From a virus, in the IMG/VR virus record IMGVR_UViG_3300035388_000078, positions 1-59,088 of that record: a stretch of 59,088 nucleotides of DNA. One strand, given 5' to 3'. The position numbers were made by a program, and so were the translations under genes. Position 1 is the stretch's first letter. Each line of letters starts with the position of its first letter. Below are positions 1 through 12,400 of the stretch, piece after piece. Under the pieces are notes generated by a model. It made no database searches. It was not told the DNA's origin and was given only the letters and a program-made list of their open reading frames with translations.

Positions 1-399
1 TCAGCCAGGTTCAAGATAAACCTGCAACACCTTTACCGCGTTCCTGATGATGGTTATCTGGTCCTTGTGCTTATCAGAAGTAAGGTCGGCAAGGATATCT
101 AAAACCTCATCACTACATTCAGCCAGGATGGTTAAGGCATCTTTCCCCTCCACGGCGGAAAGTTCGTTTATCAGGGATTTTCCCAGGATATATTTTTTTT
201 CAAGAGCCGCAAGTTTCCCCATGGTCTTGTCCGGGATCAGCGCAGACACCTCAGGATCAGTCACAACAATTTTCACCGATCTATACAGTTTGTCGGCAGT
301 TTTGAAGGCTTTGTCGACATCGGGGTCACGGCACCCGGTAAAAATCACGAAACACGAAAAAATGAGCATCAAACCGAAAATAAAAAATCTTTTTTTCAC
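1..399 (-). CDS. small prophage lipoprotein, function unknown
   Basis: The 132-residue product starts at a GTG preceded by a strong AGGAGG box. It has a Lys/Arg N-terminus, a hydrophobic stretch (residues 6-20) and a lipobox ending FTGC (Cys23), so it should be lipidated and anchored to a membrane. The mature part is charged and helical, with no domain I recognise. It is the last gene in the window on the late side, after the tailspike and the PLA2-like gene, where phages often put lysis or lysogenic-conversion genes. An outer-membrane spanin or a superinfection-exclusion lipoprotein are possible roles, but nothing in the sequence proves either. An operator-like site lies just upstream. Confidence 0.8.
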   Translation of the reverse strand: MKKRFFIFGLMLIFSCFVIFTGCRDPDVDKAFKTADKLYRSVKIVVTDPEVSALIPDKTMGKLAALEKKYILGKSLINELSAVEGKDALTILAECSDEVLDILADLTSDKHKDQITIIRNAVKVLQVYLEPG

Positions 400-423
400 A
401 CTTTTTTCCTCCTTTCCTTTTTA

Positions 424-440
424 GGTTCCCAAAAAGAAAA
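424..440. promoter_or_regulatory. operator-like site (GGTTCCCAAAAAGAAAA)
   Basis: One good half-site (GGTTCCC) of the dispersed prophage operator with a degenerate second half. It lies 25 bases upstream of the lipoprotein start. It shares its sequence with the sites in the repressor-integrase region. Confidence 0.45.
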
Positions 441-456
441 ACCATAATATAAAAAA

Positions 457-813
457 TTATTTTATACAAGGATATCTTTTCTTATCTGCGTAATAAAAAT
501 ATTTTTTCCCCTTCCACCTAACTCCCTGGTAATACAACCAGCACCAGGGAGAATAACGGACCTTTTTATACCAAGGCAACCGCTGACAATCCTTTTTCAT
601 ATTTTTTTTCAATTCCTTGTCATCCTTCAAACGGTCCTCTTCTGTGGCTCCTTTCCAATAGCCATAATCGTGATGCTGTCAGGAACTATGAAAAAAAATA
701 CGATGAGGCGGTTTTATCCACCCGCCCTTTCCCCCGCATCCATTACATATTTCCGCTTTTTGTTCCGGTGTTAAATCTTCATATTTTACCGGAGTGTGTG
801 TCTGGGTTTTCAT
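457..813 (-). CDS. phospholipase-A2-like phage protein with in-frame UGA (candidate selenoprotein or nonsense allele)
   Basis: Reading from ATG 813 (AAGGA box 9 bases upstream) gives 44 codons to a TGA at 679-681. The same frame then stays open for 73 more codons to TAA at 457. The two halves read as one protein: CNGCGGKGGWIKPP, then FFHSS-[UGA]-QHHDYGYWKG, then a conserved-looking tail with LPWYKKVRY, PWCWLYY and KKYFYYADKKRYP. The HD-x-x-Y block resembles the catalytic His-Asp motif of bacterial phospholipase A2, and the UGA sits where that motif normally has Cys. Either UGA is read as selenocysteine or a TGC/TGT codon has mutated to a stop. A longer reading from 876 lacks a better ribosome site. 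A role in membrane attack or lysis is inference from the motif. Confidence 0.6.
645..664 (-). other. possible SECIS-like hairpin after the UGA
   Basis: On the mRNA strand UGGCU (nt 18-22 counted from the U of UGA) pairs with AGCCA (nt 33-37). A bulged A and two U-G pairs could then close a GGAAA loop. Distance and loop are roughly compatible with bacterial SECIS elements, but the stem is short, so this is a weak call made only because of the in-frame UGA. Confidence 0.25.
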
Positions 814-887
814 TATTGAATCCTTATTTTTGATTCTGCAAATTCGATACTTGCCCTGGGAACTTTTTCTTGCCAAAAAAAAGGTGC

Positions 888-2972
888 TTAATGCATATTG
901 CCATCGCAGATGTTTAAAATTCGACTGCGCCCTGTCTTTGGCGCACCTGCGCCCTGGTCTGGGCCTATATTCGGAAGCCTATGGATATAGTTCTCCCATG
1001 GGTCGGGATCCCCTTGGTCGTTGATGCCTGAAATCCATCCCCCGACATCAACGCATGGGGAAATTGATTGAAGTCGGGTGCTAAACTCATCAATAAGCGT
1101 TCTGGTATATATGTCACCATCGGCCGTGGCAAGGTCACCAGATGGACAAAATGTTTTTCCAAATTCAACCAGGCCAGTAAGTGTTGTTACGTTGGTCTGC
1201 GCTTGAGTAACGACCTCAAGCAAAGTATCCCACTCATCGGCATTCCACTCAGCTTCGCCATGGGTGTAATACGCCATGACAATGCCTTGAGAGCCCATCC
1301 AGACTAGATCAGCAACGATATTTCTTTGAAGACAACTGGCATATAAATTGCCGTTACTAATACAAGCGCTCGTGCTTTTAAAGAACAAATGAAAATCTCT
1401 ACACCCTATATCAAAAATCGAAAAGGAACTCAGCGTCTTACCTACCGTCCCCCCTCCCCTGGCACCATCAAAAAAAGCAACGTTTTTAAGATAAGTTCTT
1501 AGAGCAACTGACGTACTATTTCCTGGCGGGACGAAGGTTTTGGGATTAAGTCCATTTGAGATCATATCTTGCTTTGAATTATAAATTTCCTCATCAAATG
1601 TTCTGGTTGCATTCATACCAAGGCTATATACAGAATTGATTGATATGGAACTAAAGTTTTTTATCAGTGTCGCTGGTAATGTATCATAACCAGCTTCTAA
1701 TGTTCCGACAGTATATCCATTATTGGCCATTTGAGTCCGAAGCCCTGCCATGGTATAGTTTGAGAGAGTATAAGAATGCGGGGTAGATGTAACAAGAACA
1801 CCATCAAGCATACTGGCAGTTTGCCCTGTTCTTTGAATTGTGAAAGGTACTTTTGAAGTCAATAATGTCCCTAATTGAATATGATGCCGCGTATGACAAG
1901 CTATTTCATGTCCACTGGCTTCTAAAGCTCGCATATCGGACCAATTTTGTTCAGTGGCTATATGAGTACCGGATAAGCCAAAAACTCCTTTATAACCATA
2001 TGCTTCCAATTTTGGTACAACGGTATTTTTAAACCAATCTAAATTACCTAAATCATCAACAACAAAAGCGATCTTATATGGATAACTCGTTTTTCTCCAA
2101 AGTGGATCTAAAGTATGGATACAATAATTCAAAGTAACATTTTCAGAAATAAAATAACTGTCTGCACCTCTGGCGCCGCCATGAATAATAGAATTATTTA
2201 CAACAAGATTTTCGATAGATTGATTTTGAATAATATAATCAGCAGAATTAGATGCAACCAGTATACTATTATTAATTTCTATAGAACCCAGGCAATTACT
2301 TGACTGACGAAAAACTGTCCCATAATTGCCGTAAGCGATTAAATTGTTGAACTGTATTTGTGAGGTAGCAGCAAAGGTGTTTATATTTATTGCAGGTACT
2401 TGATTATTACCCCGCTTAATCACCACATTATTCAAGACTATATTATTTATAGCATTAGCGCCATAAACATCAAGGCTTGCCGAAACACCTCCTATATCAT
2501 TAATCTCAAGATTATTGATCACTCCTCCTGATCTTGTAGAAACCCTACCGCCAGTTCCATTTCCCAGAACCCGAATATTGGATAATTCTGCTATATTTAC
2601 AAATAAAGATAGTTTTGTGGCTGCAATTCCCATAAAAACCATAGGTTCTTTTATGGAAAATCCTTTTATAGAAAAACCACTATAAGATGTTCCTTGAATA
2701 CCATGGTCACTGTATCCGGTAAAATCAAAAATAACCAAACCAGCACATCTAATGGTTTGATTATTATTTTTTGTATTTAAGCCATCAGAACCACCGCTAC
2801 TGTTAAAATCAGAGCCAGAATAGATACCTGGAGCAATGTGCAATATTTGGCCTGATGAGATGAGATTTAATGCCATCTGCATGTTTCCAGCAGTATCAGT
2901 TTCAAGTACAGGGAAACCAATTGTATTATATCTATTTGTGCCTTTAACTTTACCAAAGAAAATATTTGCCAT
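888..2972 (-). CDS. tailspike: beta-helix plus NodB polysaccharide deacetylase
   Basis: The 694-residue protein has three parts. Residues 1-25 are a short capsid/tail-binding-like head. About 25-290 is a Gly/Asn/Ile-rich stretch with repeated INNI/LNNV rungs, typical of a right-handed parallel beta-helix. About 300-640 is a NodB-like carbohydrate esterase domain: AFVVDDLGNLDW supplies the Asp-Asp metal/base motif and HEIACHTRHHIQLG the HxxxH motif. Such proteins bind and deacetylate surface polysaccharide or O-antigen during adsorption. GAGGAATG precedes the ATG. Its place after the virion genes fits a receptor-binding depolymerase, the usual host-range determinant. The deacetylase assignment is firm; the sugar target is unknown. 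Confidence 0.85.
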   Translation of the reverse strand: MANIFFGKVKGTNRYNTIGFPVLETDTAGNMQMALNLISSGQILHIAPGIYSGSDFNSSGGSDGLNTKNNNQTIRCAGLVIFDFTGYSDHGIQGTSYSGFSIKGFSIKEPMVFMGIAATKLSLFVNIAELSNIRVLGNGTGGRVSTRSGGVINNLEINDIGGVSASLDVYGANAINNIVLNNVVIKRGNNQVPAININTFAATSQIQFNNLIAYGNYGTVFRQSSNCLGSIEINNSILVASNSADYIIQNQSIENLVVNNSIIHGGARGADSYFISENVTLNYCIHTLDPLWRKTSYPYKIAFVVDDLGNLDWFKNTVVPKLEAYGYKGVFGLSGTHIATEQNWSDMRALEASGHEIACHTRHHIQLGTLLTSKVPFTIQRTGQTASMLDGVLVTSTPHSYTLSNYTMAGLRTQMANNGYTVGTLEAGYDTLPATLIKNFSSISINSVYSLGMNATRTFDEEIYNSKQDMISNGLNPKTFVPPGNSTSVALRTYLKNVAFFDGARGGGTVGKTLSSFSIFDIGCRDFHLFFKSTSACISNGNLYASCLQRNIVADLVWMGSQGIVMAYYTHGEAEWNADEWDTLLEVVTQAQTNVTTLTGLVEFGKTFCPSGDLATADGDIYTRTLIDEFSTRLQSISPCVDVGGWISGINDQGDPDPWENYIHRLPNIGPDQGAGAPKTGRSRILNICDGNMH

Positions 2973-3056
2973 TTATAGTCATTCCTCAATGTAATTTTTA
3001 AGATTATTGTATATTAACCCCAATATTTGGTCATAAACTTACCTCAATAAATTGAT

Positions 3057-3446
3057 TTATTGTCTCAATAAAATAACAACATCTTTACCAGTCGGTGCTT
3101 TGAGAAACCCCAGTGATTTATTACCGTTTGACTTTGCAATCGAACCGCCAAGACCAGCAGCAGGGCAAAATATTGGAGGCCCATCCAACGGATTTCCAGA
3201 TAAGTCACTGGTCCACGCAAATGGCAAACAGGCGTCATCTGGATCAAACCCGCCAGAATTCCCGGCTATCACCTGAATCTGAAACCCGTTGCATTCGTTA
3301 CCGGCTGGGATGATAATTTCTTTCCAGTCTGTGGAGCTGGTTTCAATTTTTGTCACGCCTAATCCGTTAATTGTGGCATAAATGCTTTTTAGCTCGGTGC
3401 CCGCAGCAACAACCTTTCCTGCCCCATCCATTGGTAAATCTTTCAT
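3057..3446 (-). CDS. virion-associated protein, unknown
   Basis: The 129-residue protein starts at an ATG with AGGAG 11 bases upstream, three bases after the stop of the giant gene. It is Gly/Pro rich and looks all-beta, with a central IIIPAGNECNGFQIQVIAGNS block and a Cys pair (residues ~73, 94). It resembles small tail- or head-fibre-attachment proteins in composition only; I recognise no family. It sits between the giant injected protein and the tailspike, so a tail or baseplate-hub accessory role is reasonable. Confidence 0.6.
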   Translation of the reverse strand: MKDLPMDGAGKVVAAGTELKSIYATINGLGVTKIETSSTDWKEIIIPAGNECNGFQIQVIAGNSGGFDPDDACLPFAWTSDLSGNPLDGPPIFCPAAGLGGSIAKSNGNKSLGFLKAPTGKDVVILLRQ

Positions 3447-3448
3447 AG

Positions 3449-6400
3449 CTATAAGACTCCTTCTCTTTTTCGTTTGGTATTTCTTAATCGTTCACTTTTC
3501 CGCGGTCTAAATGCTCGTTTTATTCTGTTCTTAATCGTTCTTTCTGTGATTGGAGGGACGAATCTATCAATCGCATTACCGTAAACCCGGGCATTAAATT
3601 TTTTAATGTCAAAAATGATATTTTGCCATTCAGAAGCGTTCCGATCCTTACCCGGTTGGGCAAAGTGCTTTATAATGCGATTATAAAGTTTCCTTTTCCT
3701 TTCGGTATACTGTCTTTTTAATGTCGTTTCATTCCACTGTACTTCCCTGGGTTTGGAAATTTTAATCGGGTTGAATCCCAGCCCTCGCGTGATACCGGTT
3801 TTTAAATCGCCTTTGAGCTGTTTGTTACCAAAAAAAACCGGGTCCCCGCTCTTGGTAGTAATACCCTGGGTACTCTCTCTAACCCCTTTGATACCGCTGC
3901 CAATAAACGACGGGGTTATCTTTTCCAACCCTTTAAGATAATTTCCCCGGGTCAAATTCACACCTCCTTGATAGATATTCTGACCCATTCCACCAATGGG
4001 GCCCAGAATATCCATGGGTCCATCAAAATCCGGCAAGTTGGGTGCAAGGGATCCTTTTAGTGAAATCCCAGTCAACCCGGGCAGGCCATACCGAGCCACA
4101 TCACCGCCCGTTTCCCCGAAAAGCTGTTCCGCAATCTGATAAATTTTTTCCTCTGGATCATCTTCACCCATGGCTTTGAATATCATCTTTGTTGCTACGA
4201 GCAAGACAGATGCTCCGGCTCCACCAAATATTATCGGGGAAAGTAGCATATAGGTGGCTGCCTTGGCTTCCTTATTGCCGACCATGTACGCCAGCGTGGT
4301 AAAATAATTGTGAATGAAGGTTTGAAAAATATACATTGATCTGGCAGCGTTAAGCCCCCTGCCCTTTCTCAAAAGCGCCGGTTGGTTTTCAATCCCGTAA
4401 ATCCCATGTGCTCGGTCTGAAACCTTTTTTGCCTTAAGTAATGCGTTCTCATGGCTGATACTCGTATCGGTTTGTCGGATACCTTTATATGCAGCCAATA
4501 GAGTTGTGCCCCGGTTAAATTCTTCCGTAACCTTGAAAGGCGTCATCAGCAATTCAACCATCCGGCTGTATTTTTTAGCGGGTCCAGACTTCAATGCATT
4601 GACTGTTTCCATGTTGAGCTGGGCAGCCAGCCATCCCCGGGAATTTATTTCCTCCAGGACAACTCGGTCTTTATCGGATATTTTCCCCTTGCCCGTTGCA
4701 AAGGAAGAATATGCCTTACAAGACACACCCAGGAGCCTGGCGACCTGACGCATAGGGATGTCCCCATATGAAGACATACAGGCAGGCACAGTTGTTCCCA
4801 GGGATGTTAAGTTGATTGCGGCGGAAGAAAGACGACCGCCCAGGAACCAGACAGAAGCCAGGCCCCGGAAAGTATCAATCACCCTGTCCGAAGCCTCTTT
4901 ATTCCTTAGAACATTCTCAACGGCATTGACGGCATCACCATGGGCACGTTTTTGTCTTTTGGAATCAATCATGTTGTCTTCAATGAAAGCCCGGTATTCC
5001 TTGTGCATACCGCCCCTTAATCGGACAATCTGTTTGTTCAGGGTTTTTACATGGGCAGGATCTTTCCATTTCTGGATAATCCCCCGTTCCCTGTAAAGGG
5101 CACCGATCCGATATAGCCGATCTTGCTTAGATGCTTCGGATTCGTTTTTTACCCCGGCAGCCTCTATTTGCATTTCCTTAATTTGCTGATCGATCTTGGC
5201 GATCCTGGTATCATCCGCCTTGGAATTTTCAGACAAACCTTGTTTTTCTTCTTCGATATCCTTCAAAGAATCATAATCCGGGTGCTGTTTTTGGAACTCG
5301 GCCCATGTAAAATGCTGGCCGGTAATAGCCTTGGAAGTATTCAATGCAACTTGCTTTTTTGCAAACCCGCCCGCCGCTGAGTTAATCGCCTGGGCAATAG
5401 CCTTGGCCGGGTCTGTTTTATATCCTTGGGGGACATCTATTCCAACGGCTTCGGATCTTGATATCATCCTTGCCTGGGATCCCCGGGAATGAAGTTGGTC
5501 CGCCAATTGCTTTGCAAGACTTTGGGCAATCTGAAAAGAAACATCCGTTTCCAGGCCCCTGGATGCAAACAAGGCATTGCTCACAATCTCGTGCATATCC
5601 TTGGGGGCATTGGTAAACCTGAACCCAGGAGCCCATGACTCGTCAGTTATCCCTCTATGGGAATATTCTTCCCCGCCCAGCTCGCCTAAAACAGCAGACG
5701 ACCATTCATACTGTCCACCATTTTGGACAACATAATCTTTGCCCTGCCATTTGCCGTCCAGCCTAAATTCAGATTTTAGGTCCCTTTCCTTTTTTTCCAT
5801 CTTGGTTTCTGCAAGAGCCTGGTTTACCGCCGCCTGAACGCCTAAGATATCCCGGATACTTGCATATACGTCTTCAGACATTGACCCGACTTTTTCAGGC
5901 GTATCAACGGTATAGCCCTGTTTTTCCAGGGTGCCGGCAAAGTAATCAGCCGTCGCTTTATAATCACGGTAATCAATGATGGTGGGCTCACCTTTTTTGG
6001 TGGCTGTAATCTTCCAATCACCGTTTGATCTTTGCCGGGGAAAATAATAAGAGGATCTTTCACCCATCTGAGCCAAGGCAACTTTTAAATTGATCCGGCT
6101 TTCTCCGGCTTTCGTTTCCGTAACGACTTCCGGTACGGCAAGGCCCCGTTCCTCATACTCTTTTATAATGGCTTCCCAGGATTCAGCATAATAATCATGC
6201 AGATTTGCGGTCATGGTCCGAAAGGCCTTTAAAGCTTCCCGGCCTTCAATATTTATGTAATTATCAACTTCATGTTCAATTGACCATTTCCGGGCTTCTG
6301 TTTTGGATTTGAATCCGGATTGCAGGATTTTCCGCTTACCGGTCTTCTCGTTTTTTTCGGAAAGGACCTTCCATGTCCTTTTCTGATTTGGGTTTTCATA

Positions 6401-9400
6401 TCCCTCAATGGGGACATCCCCCGTTTCGGTGTGCGACACAACCAGGTTACCGATTTGATCGATATCCCGGTTGTGCAAATAACCTTCCAATTCATTGTAA
6501 GCTGGCAAATTTTCTTTTTGAAGATCCGTCAAGATTCCCACCATAGCGGTTTCACCATCCTTAGCCAGCTCGTTTTCTTTCTGGAATTTCCATTCCGGAC
6601 GTTTTAATAATTCATCAAAAGTTTTTGCCAGGGCAGGGATTTTTTCAGAGTAATGCGACATCAGGCCGAAAACATTTTCAATCACCCCGATATCTTCTTT
6701 AAAATTGGGGCCCTTATTTTTCCGATTGGTGAAGACTTTTTTCATTCCGGAAAAGATTTGACCGTATGCTTCTTTTTTTTCACTGGCAGGGATATCCATG
6801 TTTTCACTGGTTGAAAACATGGGGGCTTGTTTCGAGGTTTGCCCCTTGGCATCCCAGGAATAAACATCTTCGTTTCCGGCTTTCTCCATCCGAACTGCCT
6901 CACTCATAACAAAGGCCAAAGTCTCTTGAGATTCCTGTAAATTAGAAACCAAGTGTTCTGCCCGGGGGAAAAGAGTCTTGAGCTTGTCAAGAATCCCCTG
7001 AAGGATATCAATTATCCTCTCGGTGAAAGTCCGGTTGTGGTTTAAAAATCGCTGCCAGAATTCAATCCTTTGGAACTGATCAGCCGCAAAATCCCCGATA
7101 AATTCTTCATACAAAACATCCTGATCAGATACGCTCGTAAAAGACCCTTCCCGGGACCCGGTAAGGGTAGCAACATATTTATTAAAGTTTTGGTCTGATA
7201 CTTCAATTTGATAAGTCAAGAATTCATACAGATCCGGATGATTCGCCTTTAACTGGTGAATTAATTCATGTCCTACGATACTGATAAGTGGATCGGTTGA
7301 GTTGATATTAACAAAGATTTCAGTGCCGGTTGCCGGGTTGGTCAGTCCATTAATTCGGTTTATTTCAGGATTTTTAGATATGAAGAAATGAAGGGTTTTT
7401 CCAAATGCCTTTGCAATTTTTCTGAGTTGTTCAGATTTCTTATCAATCGGATAGGTAAGCTTGGTAGTACCATCCTTATCTCTGAACCCAAGAAGAGATT
7501 GGAATTTTTTTCTTGCGGTTTTACCGGAACCTGATTTGTCAGATTCAGATGCAACCCGTCTTGCAGCCAGATTCCGGCCATGTTGCTCCTTGGTTTTAAG
7601 GGTTTCTGAGGGTTTATCGACTTGACCGGATTGGTCAGAACCTAAATCAGGGGATTCTCTTTGAAGTAGAGAATAGAGAACTCGTGGAGATCCTTCCTGT
7701 TTTTCCTCAAAGAATTTATTTCGGATTGAGTCAAGCGTTTTGAACTTGAGGAGGTATTTTCCTTCACGTTCCGTAAGGGATTCGATTGTTCCTGAAACAT
7801 TGTATTCTTGGAGGAGCTTTTCAAATTCATTTTGACTGAACCTTTTTTTAAGTTCACCGATTGTTGAAGTTTGTATTGCCACAGTACCAGAACCCCTTGC
7901 ATATGACAAGGAAGAAACAGCCACAACCTTACCGCCATTATTTTCAATGTAATGCCTCAGTTCTGATATTGTCCCACCCTGGGCCACAACATCATCTACT
8001 ATAATATATTGCAGGCCTTTTTTTACTTGACCGTCAAATTCAGCACGGCTTAACATTCTATCTGCCGAACCTTTTTGAGTATGTTCCGCCCGGTAAGATT
8101 GCATGATCGTGATATCAACCCTCAACCCGGTTATATGACCTATAGCGTCGGCTATCATTCCAGGAATAGCATTCTTCCCGCTTTTTTCCTCTGCATGAAC
8201 CGCAACAACTTCAGCATCAGGGAACTGTTCTCCAAGCTTTTTAACCCGGTCAACCTTAATCAAATCCGACACCAGCCGGGCAGCACTCTTAGCATCACCT
8301 GCCTTTGCTTTTTCATAATCAGGATGCCGTTTTAAAGCTGCGGTGCTTGTGTGCCCATAAATATTAGGAAAATTTTCAGCCCAGGGTTTAACGGAAGATA
8401 TGGAAAACTTAACCTTATTACTGCCCGGCAGGTCCGCATTGTCAAACTTTTGCTGAGTGAACCCGGCGGCTCCCCGGCCAATGGCCCCGGATTTTTTAAC
8501 AGGTTCATCACCTTCCAAGGGTTCATAAACCTGCAGATTATTTTCATCCATGACATCCAGGTAGGAAACTACTTCCCGGGCTTCCCCCTTTTTGATCATG
8601 AGATAATAACCAACGTCACCCTTTCGATGCCCTTCAACCTCGTATTTTTCACCCTCGTAATAGATTTCGGTGCCAATGGGAGCACCCTGTGCCAACCATG
8701 AAGGCGGAGCATCCGGGTTTGCGGAAAGGTCTGCTTCCACCTGACTGAGCATTTCCTTTTTAACCTTCAATGTGGCTTCCTGGCCAAACGGTTCCTTGGC
8801 AACTTCCTTAAATCTTTCCAGGGCCCGTTCTTTTTCTTCTATCTGGACAAGGCCACTTTCATACAATTTGCCCATGCTTCTCATGTTGTGATCAATGCTG
8901 CCAATGGATGGCTTTACCTTGTGATCTGTTTCCCGTTTAAGGTAATAAGAGACACCCCAAAAACTGTTTCTCTCGGCCATGATATCAAAGCCCCGGTATT
9001 CGCCTATTTTCTTTTCATCCCAATCACCCTGGACAAACTGACCCTTATTATCTTTCATGGCCGCAGCAATGGAAACCTGTTCAAGCTTAACCCCGGCCTT
9101 GTCCCTTTTTGTGAACTTTTTCCCGTTAATGGTGATTGAATAGGGATCATTAACGACTGAGGCAAAATGATCCATGTCAGACTTAAAGGCTGCTATCTTC
9201 TCCTTGTACTCGGGAAGGACTCTCTTGCCAATATCCTTAATCTTGTCTTTTGCCTCAACGATACCGAAATCATGGGTACGCTGTTTTTTTTCAAGCTTTT
9301 TGATATCTTTTTTAAGTTTTTCCCGGATCAAGATCCTGGCATCCCCGGCAGCCTCGGAAAAAGAGGCGTTGATATCGTCAAGATCGCTATTGCCCAATTC

Positions 9401-12400
9401 AACGGCATCCCCTTGTATAGACCGGAGCCCGTCCTTTGCCTTTAGAAAATCAGTGATCATTTTCTGTTTTTTTGCAAGAACCTGCCATCGCCTGGCATCA
9501 ATATTGTCAGTGATATACCTATATTCATAGACAGTGTTCCACCTGTTTCCCTGCCTGTGCCCCCGTCCGTTTCTTTGTTCCAATTCACCTGGCATCCATG
9601 GGGCATCTAAATGATGCATTGCCCTAAGATTTTCCTGCATATTGACGCCGGTCCCCAAGGTAGCCGTCAAGCCAACAACAACCCGAATTTCTCCGGAATT
9701 TACTTTGTCGGCAATCTCTTTCCGTTTCTTTTTAGAAACCTTGCCAGTAACAAGGGCAATCTCTTCTGCAAGGATGCCCTTTGCAATTAATTTGTCTTTA
9801 AGGTCCTTGGCCGCATTAAAAACGTCAACGGTCCGGGTCATCTTCTCCCCGGCATCATTCTTCCCAGCTGATCTTTTGGCAGTATCGCTATATCCCTTTT
9901 CCATAAAAATAACCTGGGAAGCCAATTCGTGTTCGGCATAATGTCCGATAACATTAGTCACACACCGATTTATTTTATTGTCTGGATGGTCAGATAGGTC
10001 TTTATCATAAAGACGGGGATCAAATCCGGCTTTGGCTGCATCAGTCTCAATAATAACCGGGTTACGATTGTCACCTGATAGCATGATCTCCCGGCGTTCC
10101 TTGCCACTAGCATTTGCAAAAGAATTGGATCGTTCAACAATTTCGGCCAGAATATTCCGTTGTTCTGGTGACATTTCGGCCACTTCGTTCAACAATTTTT
10201 TATATGGGCGCCCAACCACTTTGCCGGTATCAACCCGACCATTAAGAAGTTCATCCTTCTCTTTTTCGGTTATGTCTTTATCGTGAAGGGATTTTCCGCT
10301 CTTGGTTTCCCTGGGTACAAATTCCGGCATGTCATCTGCAAAAACAATATCCATGTACTGCCCGGCAAACCGCCTTAATTCAGACACATTATGGAATCCA
10401 GACAGCCGGGAAACAGATTCATAATCCCCCTTTGTGGTTCTTTCAACATCAGATTCCACACTGGCGAATGTATTGAACCAGGCGTCCCAACTTAGGACAT
10501 CGGCTTTTTCCATTTCATCGGACATGGTGTAGCGCATATGGTTGTAGATTTCATTCAGTGTATTTGTGATCGGGGTACCTGTGAAGATATGCACACCCTT
10601 CCCACTGTTAAGTTCTTTCACATAACCCGTGAGAAAATTCAAAGCTATGGCCTTGTCACTGGTTTGCGTATTCAACCCTTTTACCTTCATCCGAGTTGAT
10701 ATCGGTGGTTTCTTAAATTCGTGGGCTTCATCAATGATTATCATATCAATGCCAAGCTGCTCAAAAAGAACCGCATTCTCCTTACTGGCTGCCATGGCCT
10801 GTCTCTCGATATTGGCAATAATTTTATTTCTTTGCTTAACCAATTCCTTGGCAGTAGAAGCCCCACGAACTTTCCTCAATGCATCTTCATCATCAAGGAT
10901 ACCTGCGATATCAAAGCCGTCCTCTTCTGCTGAAGCTATTGCCTCGGCCTCTAACGCTTCAATTTCTTCGGCCGCCAACCTGTCCAGGGTTTCCCGGGAC
11001 AATGTTAACCGACTGAGAAGGGAATGGGGAAGAACAATGGCGTCCCAATCGTCATTTGCTATTTGATATAATTTTTGATCAATTGTTTTTGGGGTCAAGT
11101 TGTCGATATACAAAATCTTTGCCCCGGGATACATCTCCTGAATATCAGACGCCACACTTGCACTATTGGCATTGTGACCAAGGATAAGAGGCTTTTTTGC
11201 CAAGCCATACCGCCTTGATTCAATGGCAATACCACCCATGGTGTAAGTTTTCCCTGTGCCAACCTCATGAGCATACAACCCCCGGCCATTGGCAACCCCT
11301 CGCCATATCGCATCCACTTGATGCTTCCGCAAGTTGAACTCTTCTTCACCCATTTTTAACATCATGCCATCAAAGGAAAGAAAGGATCCATCATATTCTG
11401 GGGTAGCCCAGGCGTTCATGATTTCATTGTAATGCTTTTCAAGGGATACCCGCCTGTCAACATCTTTCCAAATCCAATCCTGTAATGCCTCCCTAAAGGC
11501 TTCAACCTTCTCGTTTGCTTTTGCTGACGCCGCTATATCGGTATAGTCGTTGCCGTGTTCATCCCTTGCTTTAATCGTGATTGATTGTCCCGTAAACGCT
11601 GCCCTTACAATCCGTGTAAATGGGGCTCCGGGTGTACTCCATAGCGTTCTGGTTTCATCCCGGGAATCAATGGAACTGGCATTGTCAAATTTAACAATCC
11701 ATCCATTAATTGACGGCTTGAGTTTTATTGTCTTGGTAATTTCAGGGGGAAGGTTTGCCGTTTCCCCGATAAATTGTTGATAAACATTTGCCGGTATCCA
11801 TGTGGCGCCTAGGTTCGTTTCAATGGAAAAATATGGGATATCTGCTGGCATTACCTTCTTCAACGATTCGATATTCCTTTTCATATCAAGACCGTTTCTC
11901 TCCTGAGCATCTTCCGCATCGCTTAATTTTTCTCGGATGTTCCCGGATAAATAAATATCCTTTACTTCAAACGTACCTGCCGGGGTTTCAAATAATGCGT
12001 CCTTTTCAAAGAGTTCTTTTTTCACGGCATCAGGTGTTGTATTGGCCATCTTTGCTATGGCGTCAACATCGACAGTCCTTGCAGAATCATTCCTGGCCAA
12101 AACAAAGGCATCTGAAACACTCGGATTTTTAATGCTTTTCTTAGCCCGCTGGGTTGATTCTTTAAAAATCAATGATGGTTTATATATCGGTTTTTTCTTG
12201 TTGCCGGTGTTGTTTTCCAAGGCAGCCATGGCAGGGAAGAGGGGGTCATTCGCTTTATCAAATATTTTCAAAGCGAATGATTCATTTATAGAGCCATGAT
12301 TAAGAACAAAATTTTGATACTGTCTGTTTAATTCTTTTCTTAAATTTTCCGCACTGGATTTTCCACCACGTTCAGCGTCCAGAAGTTGACCATATTTATT